From: Pleurotus ostreatus/Saccharomyces cerevisiae fusant
Taxonomy: Eukaryota; Opisthokonta
Reading direction: 5' to 3'
DNA length: 22,318 bases
Assembly (NCBI GenBank): GCA_024196135.1
Contig: JAMQCK010000459.1
Span: 1 to 22,318 of the forward strand
Made by a program: the position numbers and the translations under genes. Below, piece by piece: positions 1 through 7,762 of this stretch. Below the pieces are notes generated by a model. It searched no databases and had not been told where the DNA came from. It saw only the letters and a list, made by a program, of their open reading frames with translations. Position 1 is the first letter of the stretch; each line of letters starts with the position of its first letter.

Positions 1-873
1 ACGTCGTGCGCGATGACGACGAGGTTCGCCTTCTTCGCCTCGATGAGCGCGACGACGTGGTTCAGGCCGTACTTGACGAAGAGGGGCTTCTTGGTGTCAT
101 CCTGCGCAAACGCAACGTTAGTCACCCAAGGTCAGACAGACACATTTTGCACGCAAACGCACCTTCTTCTCCTTGTCGGCGGCAGCCTCAGTGGCGGTCT
201 GCTCGAGGCGGGTGCGCTTCTCGAGCTTCGTCTCCGGGCGGTACTTGTTCAGGAGCTTGAACAGCTGCGTCGCCGTGTTCTTGTCGAGCGTGTGCGAGAA
301 CTGGGCGATCGCGGGGGGCACCTTCAGGCGCTGGGCAAGGATGACCTTCTGGCGCTGGAGGCGGACGTATTCGGGCCACTTCACGAAGCGGGTGAGGTCG
401 GTCTTCGGGCGGATGTCCTGGCCTGTCGCGCTGTCAGCACCCGCGCTGCTCCTCCATGGTACGAACAAAACGCACCGATACCGAAGTTACGGGGACGGGC
501 CTCGAAGAGGGGGTTCTTCTTGGCCTTCGTGGAGGCCTTGGCGCCGAAGGGGGCGGCGGCGGGCTTCTTGCCAGTTCCTTTCTTGGGTGCCTGGTCATTG
601 AGACGGGTCAGCACAATGTATCGCGAGGATAACACTGCGAGACTCGGAGCTCTAACGCCCGCGACCACGGAGGTCGCGGGCCCAGCACATATGCAGCGTC
701 ATCATCGTCCACATAAGTAGACAACTCTGCTAGGAACGATGGGGAGATCGTAAAGACCTGCGCGATCGTCAGACGAAAGATATGGCAGGACAGCATTGAC
801 ACGTACCTCACGATCCTCATCGTTCGCGATATGCGTGCTTGGCTCCGAGCCTTGCGCTCTCATTGCTCACCAT
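1..873 (-). CDS. RPL8: 60S ribosomal protein eL8 (L7a/Rpl8), 5' part
   Basis: This is a structural protein of the large ribosomal subunit, cut by the window start; about 159 N-terminal residues are present. Exons on the minus strand are 873-871 (the ATG alone), 590-476, 422-163 and 101 to the edge. The introns are 870-591, 475-423 and 162-102. The reading frame stays open across every junction. The protein reads [19 protein letters not shown], then [36 protein letters not shown] and [12 protein letters not shown], then [20 protein letters not shown]. These are eL8 signatures; the last is the start of the L7Ae RNA-binding fold. The start is chosen because the conserved APKKG follows an AG acceptor, and the only good upstream donor directly follows an ATG (ATG|GTGAGC). 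An exon consisting only of the start codon is known in fungal ribosomal protein genes. It is divergent from SDR1. Family identity is certain; exon 1 is inferred. Confidence 0.93.
591..870 (-). other. Long first intron of eL8 with a strong hairpin
   Basis: This 280-nt intron is several times longer than most introns in the window. It contains a perfect inverted repeat, GCCCGCGACC at 657-666 and GGTCGCGGGC at 672-681, with a 5-nt loop. Ribosomal protein first introns often carry regulatory elements or snoRNAs, so the length and structure may be functional. The intron borders (GTGAGC donor at 870, AG at 592-591) are read from the sequence. Confidence 0.7.
608..705 (-). ncRNA. Possible C/D-box snoRNA in eL8 intron 1
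   Basis: On the sense strand of the intron a perfect box C (ATGATGA, 705-699) is followed 88 nt later by a box D (CTGA, 611-608). GACG just upstream of box C can pair with CGTC two bases beyond box D, giving a weak terminal stem. The 10-bp GC-rich hairpin lies between the boxes. RPL7A/eL8 introns host C/D snoRNAs in vertebrates (U24, U36), which makes the location suggestive. I could not identify a guide segment or convincing C'/D' boxes, and the stem is imperfect, so this is a weak candidate. Confidence 0.22.
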
Positions 874-1475
874 TTTTGTTGGGTCTTGAGGCTGCTTGAG
901 GTGGGCTTGAGGCTTGAGGACGGCGATGGCGACGAGCAGCTCAAGAAATCGCGATGGAGTGGCTGACGCACGTGACACAAACTGCAATCAAGCTGCGTCC
1001 CGGCAAACGCCGAAGCTGGACCCACCTCTGATTTCTTGCCCTATTCGTCTATCCCTCTGTGCTGGTGGAAAACTGCCGCTGCGCAAGTCTTGAAACATGT
1101 GCTGGGCGACTGCCATCTTAGATTGTGCATTAAGCTGCTTGCTTCTCCCTGTATCCTGGCCACCGAGACCTACGGCGTGCTCATCCTCCTCTAAGCAATG
1201 ATATTGACGATGTTCGGATGCTTGCCTTGCGTACAAGGACGCGACCAACACAGATATGTGGACTACAAGGAATTCTCGAAACTCTCTGTTCCTAGTCGCA
1301 CAAGGTACCTCCCGGAGCATTCACTCCCATCACCATCGGTATCGGCAGCGTTTCGAATACTAACGTTATCGATGATGCGATCATGCTTATAACCCACTCA
1401 TCCTATGTACCCCTCCCTCTTCCCTCTCTCCGTCTCTGTCCCTTCCATCACTCCCTTCCCTCCTGAGCTTGCCAT
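874..1475. promoter_or_regulatory. Divergent intergenic region between eL8 and SDR1
   Basis: This 600-bp region must hold both promoters. On the SDR1 side a TATA-like TTATAA lies at 1387-1392, 84 nt before the ATG. It is followed by a long pyrimidine-rich tract (about 1410-1463) that runs almost to the start codon, a common layout of fungal core promoters. The open frames here have no recognisable product and I do not call a gene. Confidence 0.5.
885..919 (-). promoter_or_regulatory. Four copies of CCTCAAG just upstream of the eL8 start
   Basis: CTTGAGG on the plus strand (CCTCAAG in the eL8 sense) occurs at 885-891, 895-901, 906-912 and 913-919: four copies in 35 bp, 12-46 nt upstream of the ATG. 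This is probably in the 5' leader or core promoter. Function is unknown; it may be a leader repeat or a transcription-factor cluster. Confidence 0.45.
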
Positions 1476-2713
1476 ATGACCTCCGCCCGCGTCGCCCTCG
1501 TCACCGGTGCCGCCCAGGGCATCGGTAAAGCTATAGCCCTGCGCCTGAACTCTGATGGTTTCGCCATCGCTGTCTCGGACCTTCCGGTAAAGCGGGAGGC
1601 CCTGGAGGAGGTTGCCCAGCTGATCAACTCGGGCGGTGGTCGTGCCGCCGTGTTTACGGGCGATGTGTCTGTCGAAGAGGACGTCAAGAACATGGTCGAC
1701 GGCGCGGCGGAGGCGCTGGGTGGGTTCCATGTGGTGAGTATCGACTGTCCTCGGGAATATCATTCGCTGTGCCTCTTATTTACTTCTGTCGTTGAACAGA
1801 TCGTCGCGAACGCGGGTATCTCCATTCCAAGGTCGCTATTGGAGGGTCAGTGTTCATTGGTATCGCGCCGTCTTTGCGGTGAGTCTAAGACAGGCATCCA
1901 CAGAGACGAGCGAGGGCTTCGACCTGCAGATGGCCGTCAACGCACGCAGCGTCTTCCTTGCCTTCAAGCACGCCGCACGACAAATTCTGGCGCAAGGGCA
2001 CCGCGAAGGCCGCCTCATCGCTGCGTGCTCGATTTGTGGCAAACATGGTAAGGAATTGTCTTTTCTCGATTCCACGATGACAGACTAGGGTACAAAGACT
2101 TATATTTTATTACTCTAAACAGGCTATACGAACACCGCGGCGTACTCCGCTAGCAAGTTCGCCATTCGCGGAATCACGCAGAGCGCCGGTACGCCTTCGT
2201 TGAGTTCGCAGTGTGTGCTTACTCGTTGATGCAACCTTGCAGCCCACGAGCTCGGTCCGCATGGGATCACTGTGAACGCGTACGCTCCAGGTACGGTGCT
2301 TCCGTCTCTTCCCCTTCCTCGAATGTTAGAGGCTGAACATGCGTTCAGGAGGAATTGACACGGAAATGAGTGAGAGGCTTCGCCCATCCGTCACTTTCTT
2401 TCGCGCTCAAGCGCCACTTCCTTAGCTCGCGTCTCATTGGCGACCGGCCGAAGCGGGTTTACGATGGAAGGCGTGCGTCGCAGCACAGTTCCACCAGTCG
2501 GCAAGGTCATCACAGTCTCGTAGATGGCCAACTCCGTGCCCGTGAAGCGTATCGGCCAGCCCGAGGATATCGCCAACCTGGTGTCCTACCTTGCAAGCAA
2601 GGAGGCGAGCTATATGACGGGGCAGACGGTGAGTATCATCCAGCTTTATGTCGTCAGGTTTCTGATCTTGTGAGTTGCAGATATCCATCGACGGCGGGTG
2701 GCACATGGACTAG
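1476..2713 (+). CDS. Short-chain dehydrogenase/reductase, SDR1
   Basis: A classical NAD(P)-dependent oxidoreductase of 255 residues, normal for the family. Exons: 1476-1733, 1800-1845, 1904-2047, 2123-2188, 2243-2290, 2349-2369, 2426-2472, 2524-2628 and 2681-2713; they sum to a multiple of three. The nucleotide-binding motif TGAAQGIG is at residues 10-17 and NAG at 90-92. The catalytic tetrad is N114, S144, Y157 and K161 (YSASK). The PG motif follows HELGPHGITVNAYAPG, and the end is SIDGGWHMD. An apparent in-frame TAG at 2521 lies inside a 51-nt intron (GTGCGT donor at 2473, TAG acceptor at 2521-2523), and SDR2 has an intron at exactly this place. It resembles acetoin/diacetyl reductase-like and 3-oxoacyl reductase-like SDRs; the substrate cannot be read. 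It is divergent from eL8 and convergent with the HMG gene, with 269 bp between. Confidence 0.92.
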
Positions 2714-2982
2714 GTAGGATCCCAATTCACATGCCTTGACTGCATCGATACTCATGTCGTGGTGCGCCGACGTGCGTCAATTCAGGCGACGCAGTCTGAG
2801 CGATCGTCCGCTAAGTGATTATGGATTGCCAAGACAGGGGAAATGGGTATACAGGTGACTACAAAGTACAATAGGGTACGACAATAAGAAATAAGGTTCT
2901 AGAGTAAGCGTCCGGATCAGGCTGAAAATCAAGATGAAGACCAAGGTAAAAGAGAAAAGATGACACGAGACGAATGCAGAGG

Positions 2983-4588
2983 TTAAGACGATGCAAGACG
3001 CCACTCTTGAACAGCTTGTGGAAAGTCCGCACTTTCAGAGAGAGGAAAGAGGTCTAGAAGTGAAGAGGAATCCGCAGCCGCCGCACCAGTCGCACTGCCG
3101 TCCACCGGCGCCTGTGCGTATTCCTCTAGGAGAGGCGACGCGCCTTTCGAGAGCAGATCGTCGGAAGCATGAGAGCATGCCACTGGCGTTGTTGATGGAC
3201 ACTGAGGGTGCAAACGGTCAAGCTCCCGAAGATCGAAGTCGTTGTCCGGTGCTACGCCATAATCCGTGCCACGGCAGGCAGAGTACTCTGCATGACTCTT
3301 CTGGTACCAGTCGTTGACCTGGTCGTAGTTGGCGTCATTCGAGGCGGTCTCGGCCTCTTCGATTGCGCCGAAGGCGCCCGAGTCGTTGACGTGTGCATGC
3401 GTGCTCGGGATGCACTGGGAGAACGGGAAGCACGATGACGCCCCCGTCCCACCGTCTTCGTACCGAGGCGATCTCTGCGGCAATGCCGATACAGACGACG
3501 CGGGCTGCACGTCGTAATGACTTGCTACGTCGAGGTCAGGTAGAGGATGTCGAGGTACGGCAGAGTAATTTTCCTCGAAGAGATCGGCGTCGTCAGTAAC
3601 TTCATCCAAGGCGTCCTCGTTGTTGTGGAGAGTGCGTAGCATCGAGTCCCATGCTGAATCTGAGAAGCCCGACGACGCGTCCTCGCTTGGCGGTGGCATT
3701 TCAGCTGGTATGTAGCTAGGCGATGATGGAGTCGACTGAGCGTGATGAGGCGCGACAAGGTGATCATCTTCGTGCAACGGATTGGCGTCTGCGGCTCCGT
3801 TTGCGCCCCGAGCACAGAACTTTGAAAGGAAATTAATCACAGTAGGGACGAACGACAAGGCAACAGGGGGTTCTCTGGTTGTCGATGACGCGGGTTCCGC
3901 CAGTGGTGCAGGTTGCACGTCTCCGGGATGCGGATTTTGCTTGCGAGACGGCGCAGAGGTATGACCCGACGCAGGGAGCGCTGGCCGTTTAGCCTTGCGT
4001 TTACGAGAAGAGGTAGGAGGCGGTGGCGAGGGTTCTCTTTTAGGTAGAGCTTTTCGGCGTTTGACGGTGCGTGCATTCGAGGCTAGGGGTGGCTCATCCT
4101 CCCCGCTATCCTCTGATTCGTCACTATCTTCCTCGCTATCAGTGTTGCTGAAACACCGTTCTGCCAAGTACTCAGAAACCCATTCTGACCGTCCGCAGTG
4201 CAAGTCACGCACCGTTGTGTCTTCTTTTGAGAAGTCGTTTGCGATCTGCCTCCTGACGAGTTTGTTCTTCCTGGCGAGCTTGCTCCCTGAGTGCTGCGGC
4301 TTCGTGCTCATAGTGCAATTTTTCGTGATGGGGTATGTCCCCTGCCCACAAAGAGCCTTTAGCGACGAGTGAACAACGCTGAGATCCCTGCTGCATCAAG
4401 AACGTACCAGCAAGCTTGCTGACTTTGGATTGATGCGGAATGTCAACATTCTTCTCCCTGATACCGGTAGCTAGATGGGTACGGAAGAGGAAGAACGCGT
4501 TGGGCGTTTGCCGTATCTTAAGCTTGGGTGTTTTTGCCTGTTTTTGGGAACTCGTAGCATTGGGCTTGGGTGGCGTTTGGCGACCCAT
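2983..4588 (-). CDS. HMG-box transcription factor
   Basis: A predicted nuclear DNA-binding regulator of 500 residues. Exons are 4588-4408, 4356-4213 and 4160-2983, with 51-nt and 52-nt introns; the sum is in frame. The HMG box covers about residues 24-95: RQTPNAFFLFR, SKVSKLAG and SLWAGDIPHHEKLHYEHEA. These match the MATA_HMG/sequence-specific HMG pattern (PNAFFLFR, SKLAG-LW, K-Y). An Arg/Glu/Gln-rich helix follows (residues about 83-108), then an acidic run (about 115-132), basic clusters VKRRK and SRKRKAKR that look like nuclear localisation signals, and a long Ser/Pro/Asp-rich disordered tail that could be an activation domain. The first ATG is used because no earlier in-frame ATG exists. 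Mating or pheromone-response HMG factors are possible relatives, but no mating-type neighbour (receptor, pheromone, homeodomain pair) is present, so the pathway is unknown. Confidence 0.88.
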
Positions 4589-4671
4589 TGTTGGCGTCAA
4601 TGGTGGCGAAAGCAAAGGAGGGAAATTGGACGACGAAGAAGACTGAGGGCCTTAGACGCAATAGCTGAGCC

Positions 4672-4680
4672 TTATATAGC
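4672..4680 (-). promoter_or_regulatory. TATA box of the HMG-box gene
   Basis: CTATATAAG on the minus strand, about 85 nt upstream of the HMG ATG at 4588. Sequence and distance fit a fungal core promoter. Confidence 0.55.
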
Positions 4681-4857
4681 GTGGACTGCCCCGCAATTTG
4701 AAAGAGGCACCTCATTGTGGGCGCCGACGTGCAAGTGCAAGTGGTGCCTATTGGCAGAAAAGAAGAAGCGCCGCTCCGAAAGCAAATCAGAAAGCAAAAT
4801 CGTCGAGCGAAGACGCCACAGCGGAAAATACCGAAAGCCCCCTCGCAGGTCGCCGAA

Positions 4858-5064
4858 ATGAAACTTCGAGAGCTCAACGCCCCAGAGGACATTGCCGACG
4901 AACCATACCAATCAGGAAAGTCAGCGTGCTCCTGGATCAGGAAGAACGGCAAATCAGCGTGGGCGGAGCTGAAGAAGTACAAGACGAAGTGCGCCGCCCG
5001 GAACCTGCCGCACAGAATCAGCGCGGAAGAAATCTCACGGCCCTCGAGGCTCGCACTTGCCTGA
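4858..5064 (+). CDS. Small basic ORF, unrecognised (68 aa)
   Basis: An ATG-started frame of 68 residues, divergent from the HMG gene. It begins MKLRELNAPEDIADEPY and is Lys/Arg-rich; the frame stays open upstream to about 4717 without an ATG. Third codon positions are mostly G or C in the second half, as in real genes here, which is the main support. No domain is recognised. It may be the last exon of a longer gene or chance coding-like sequence. The two short near-repeats AATCAGGAAAGTCAGCG and ATCAGGAAGAACGGCAAATC lie within it. Confidence 0.25.
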   Translation: MKLRELNAPEDIADEPYQSGKSACSWIRKNGKSAWAELKKYKTKCAARNLPHRISAEEISRPSRLALA

Positions 5065-5692
5065 TATGGGCATCCCTTTGGTGCACAATCCGGTCCTTTC
5101 GGAGGTTTCTACAGTGAAAAGGATAATGGGGCGTTCGAAAGGACAGAGCAGAGATGAAAGGCCTTGTAAGCTCATTGGTTCGGTAGTCCTCGTCATCGTA
5201 CCGGCGCTCCAGATTGTCGTCGGCGGGCAGTAGAAGCTCGAGGTACAGCGTGGAGCTTGCGGGTTCCATTATTGTGGCTTGGAGGGAGGGATATCCCCTT
5301 TGATCATCGAAGTCGAGGTAGGATATTCTATTTGTCAGTCGCCGGTACTTTTCATCTTACGTCGTGTATCATCCGGCAAGAGGTACACCTCTCTGCCACA
5401 AACTTCTGGATATCGTTGTCAGTCTCCCTCCTGCGCCGAACTCGTTACCTACCTGAGATCATTTCTGGCCAAGCAGTCGTCCTGTCCATCTCGCAGGCAC
5501 GCCACAGTTCACGGCGTGCCACTCGCGCTATGCGTGAGACTGCTTGTAGCCGTCGACTGGAAAAGGTCCCCTGCGTGCCCATCGCGACTTCACCTCTTGC
5601 CAGTCGACACTCCCTCCACATTCCCCACTCATTGCATCGTTCGCCATCTCGTTGATGTCAGCCTCGCGAGTCACTTTGTCCGCACCAGCATG
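5018..5692 (-). pseudogene. Coding-like fragments, possible decayed or fast-evolving gene
   Basis: Several minus-strand pieces look translated but do not join cleanly. A frame from about 5692 to 5531 includes READINEMANDAM and SVDWQEVKSRW, then meets TAG at 5530-5528 and continues in the same frame with EWHAVNCGVPARW. Further down, ETDNDIQKFVAER ends at a good donor (5388), followed by a 61-nt intron with a CTGAC branch site (acceptor ending 5328). It continues with ISYLDFDDQRGYP, LYLELLLPADDNLERRYDDE and on to a stop at 5018. I recognise no family. The in-frame stop and unmatched phases suggest a pseudogene, a wrong intron model, or chance. Confidence 0.28.
5496..5520. repeat. Inverted repeat GGCACGCC / GGCGTGCC
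   Basis: Perfect 8-bp arms at 5496-5503 and 5513-5520 with a 9-nt loop. It lies inside the coding-like minus-strand stretch, so it may be incidental. Confidence 0.4.
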
Positions 5693-5759
5693 GTACCAGA
5701 CTCAACGCACTCAAGTCGCACAGCAGCCCACACGCATTGCCATCCCAGGCCCTGCGCGT

Positions 5760-5903
5760 CACAAATTCGCCACGCGCGCCACAAATTCGCCAAGCAGCGT
5801 TAGACGTCCCCCGCCTCGCGCACTTGCCACTCACCTGACCACTCACACCCGCACGTCGCGCCACACACCCACGCATCGAGCCATACACCCACACATCGCG
5901 CCA
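5760..5903. repeat. 20-bp-period repeats (minisatellite)
   Basis: CACAAATTCGCCA occurs at 5760-5772 and 5780-5792, 20 bp apart. A separate 20-bp unit is repeated three times in tandem at 5844-5863, 5864-5883 and 5884-5903, with the consensus YACACCCRCRCRTCGMGCCA and few mismatches. No gene is recognised in 5693-6266. The segment is C-rich on the plus strand. Confidence 0.8.
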
Positions 5904-6266
5904 CCCCAGCCTCCAATCCAAAGCAAGTACATAGCATGAGCGTACAAAACATAAAAGTTACATCGAGCATGCATTCCATATATACCAATAGCGTTCGTAT
6001 TTTTGCGAGATTCTGTTTTAGCAGGTTCTACGAAGGAGGGGTCAGCACGCAATCACTGGACATGCACGAAGACAGTACGAGCAGACGGGGCGATGGGAGA
6101 CGAGCAGACGCGGCGATGGGAGACGATCGATGGACAAGACGCAGTGCCAAAGGGGAACACTACTCACCATATCCAACGCCTCGCGCCCATGACGCGGCAT
6201 CGCGCGCGCCATAGGACGCGCGCATATCCGAGACCATAGATCGTTCCATCCATCCGCCCTCGCTCC

Positions 6267-6362
6267 CACTTCCCGCTGCACGCTACAGAACACTTCCCGC
6301 TGCACACTGCAGAACACTTCCTGCTGCACACTGCAGAACACTTCCCGCTGCACACGACAGAA
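6267..6362. repeat. 24-bp x 4 minisatellite in the EXPERA 3' flank
   Basis: Four tandem 24-bp units at 6267-6290, 6291-6314, 6315-6338 and 6339-6362. Each starts CACTTCCCGCTGCAC (one T variant) and ends with CAGAA. The array ends 14 bp beyond the EXPERA stop codon, so it probably lies in its 3' untranslated region. The unit is a multiple of three and has an open frame, but I treat that as incidental. Confidence 0.9.
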
Positions 6363-6376
6363 TGTCATCAACTCCC

Positions 6377-7333
6377 TCACTCCACCTTCGCCCCCTTCTT
6401 CCCAACCACACGCCCGCCGTCGCTTAAGCGGGACGCCGCCCACAACGAATGGGCAATATCCTTGCCCAGGGTATATACGATGATGCTCGGGAAGATGAGC
6501 CAGAGTCTGCGCCAAAGACGGTCAGTTCCACGGTCGACTGCAGCGCGAGAAGCGCAAACGTACCCATTCGGTCTGGCGGCGTGAAAAAATCATTCGCGAT
6601 GAAAAGTGAGAGACTCAATCAGCAATCCCATCCCACCATCCGACAACAAGCCCACTCACAAGTAATAAAACACCACCATATCCAACCACTTATTATGCGC
6701 CGTCATGCAGCCCGCGCCCGAGCAGAAGATCTCCTGGAGCCAGTACAGCACGGTCTTCCACAGCGTCATGGTCGCGGCGGCGAAACCGATGAGGGGAGCT
6801 TTGGGTGAAGAGGAGACGTGCGCGAGGTAGAGGTAGATGAGGTTGAGGATGGTCTCGATGATGTTGAGGAAGGCTTGGGCGTTGGGGAAGCCTGGGAGGG
6901 GGGTGAGGATATGGTTCGGGGGTAAAGGGGCGAGGACGCACCGTCACCGTCTTCGAGGGCTCTGACTCCGTAGACCCAGTCGATCTGTGGCATGATTAGT
7001 GTCTGTACAAATGCTATGGTGTGACAACGCACCTCCTGGTATATCTCGTACGGTTTCCATATCCAATGCAGATCGCCGCCCTGCATAGTCGCTTAGCGCC
7101 CAGCACGCCGATCAGTGGCGCGCACTTACAAGCATGGAACGCGGTCTGCGACGCCCCTATTAGCTACCGAGCGCAATACGCACTAAATGTCTCGCTCACC
7201 GGAAGAATAGGTATCCTGTGTCCCATAGGACGATCTGGAGGGGGAACATGAGCATGTTGACGCTCTATGTGGCGACGCCACTCACCGGTGCAGTGATGAG
7301 AAACCAGAGCGAGATCCACGTATGGCGCGCCAT
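6377..7333 (-). CDS. EXPERA / emopamil-binding-type membrane protein
   Basis: A multi-pass membrane protein of 186 residues, of the fungal family related to the sterol isomerase EBP. Exons: 7333-7286, 7234-7200, 7145-7130, 7080-7033, 6984-6942, 6891-6660, 6572-6564 and 6506-6377; they sum to 561 nt. Signatures: WISLWFLITAPIVLWDTGY (membrane segment 1), FRPRSMLGGDLHWIWKPY, YQEIDWVYGVRALED, then NAQAFLNIIETILNLIYLYL, APLIGFAAATMTLWKTVLYW and YYLPNGLWLIFPSIIVYTLG, with a Lys-rich end. Exon 3 is only 16 nt and exon 7 only 9 nt (it encodes most of L-P-N-G). Both are required to keep the conserved frame. True EBP does delta8-delta7 sterol isomerisation in the ER, but many fungal relatives are uncharacterised, so activity is not assigned. 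Start M at 7333 matches the usual short N-terminus. Confidence 0.87.
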
Positions 7334-7762
7334 CGCTGGTGAAGTTGCTGTCTTTGGTGTAGGACTCGTCGTCGTCGTACGAGAAGAAGAGGGCCCCGCG
7401 TCGCCTGACCAACGCGCCGTCAGTTCACACGTTCCCCTTGCACATGCACGCGCCAACGCACCGGTCCGCGCCCGCCTCCGCCGCGTCCGTCGCGGTCTCG
7501 ACGCCTCGCTCTCGTCGTCCGAGCCCGCCTGCGACGTCTGCGTCGCGCTCTCCGACGCCGAGTCCCGCCAGCGGCACTCGGCGAGCTTGCGCGTGTACGA
7601 CGCGCTGAAGAGCGAGTCCAGGAATAGCTTCTGGTGCAGGTCGCGCGCCTCGCTGTACAGCACGGTGCTCGAGTCGGAGGAGGATTCCCGAGGGGGCGCG
7701 CGGTCGTGGGAGATGGTGTTTCTGCGCGCCAGGGCGCGGGCGGAGAACGCGAGTGTTGACAT
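7334..7762 (-). CDS. Unrecognised disordered protein gene, frame unresolved
   Basis: From ATG 7762 a minus-strand frame with strongly G/C-biased third positions runs to about 7500. It begins MSTLAFSARALARRNTI and includes ARDLHQKLFLDSLFSASYTR and LAECRW, then turns Ser/Asp/Glu-rich (QAGSDDESEAS). A plausible 57-nt intron follows (donor GTGCGT at 7461, CTGAC branch site, acceptor TCAG ending 7405). Beyond it, the codon-biased frame reads ALFFSYDDDESYTKDSNFTS, but it is out of phase with exon 1. The in-phase frame instead gives a Ser/Thr/Pro linker that runs straight into the EXPERA protein (a 310-residue fusion). So this is either a separate gene with a missed base or splice, a broken gene, or an N-terminal extension of EXPERA. 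No domain is recognised. End coordinate approximate. Confidence 0.42.

Noticed and set aside
988..1320. 110-residue minus-strand open frame as a gene
   Set aside because: No recognisable motif, no codon bias, and it sits in the shared promoter region of eL8 and SDR1.
2521..2523. SDR1 as a pseudogene with an in-frame TAG
   Set aside because: The stop lies in a 51-nt intron whose position matches an intron of SDR2, and the spliced frame is intact.
2983..4588. Mating-type locus
   Set aside because: An HMG box alone is not enough; no pheromone, receptor or homeodomain gene pair is nearby.
6042..6515. Minus-strand protein with 8-residue repeats (FCSVQREV) encoded by the minisatellite
   Set aside because: The frame overlaps the EXPERA last exon in another phase; the open frame follows only from a 24-bp period being a multiple of three.
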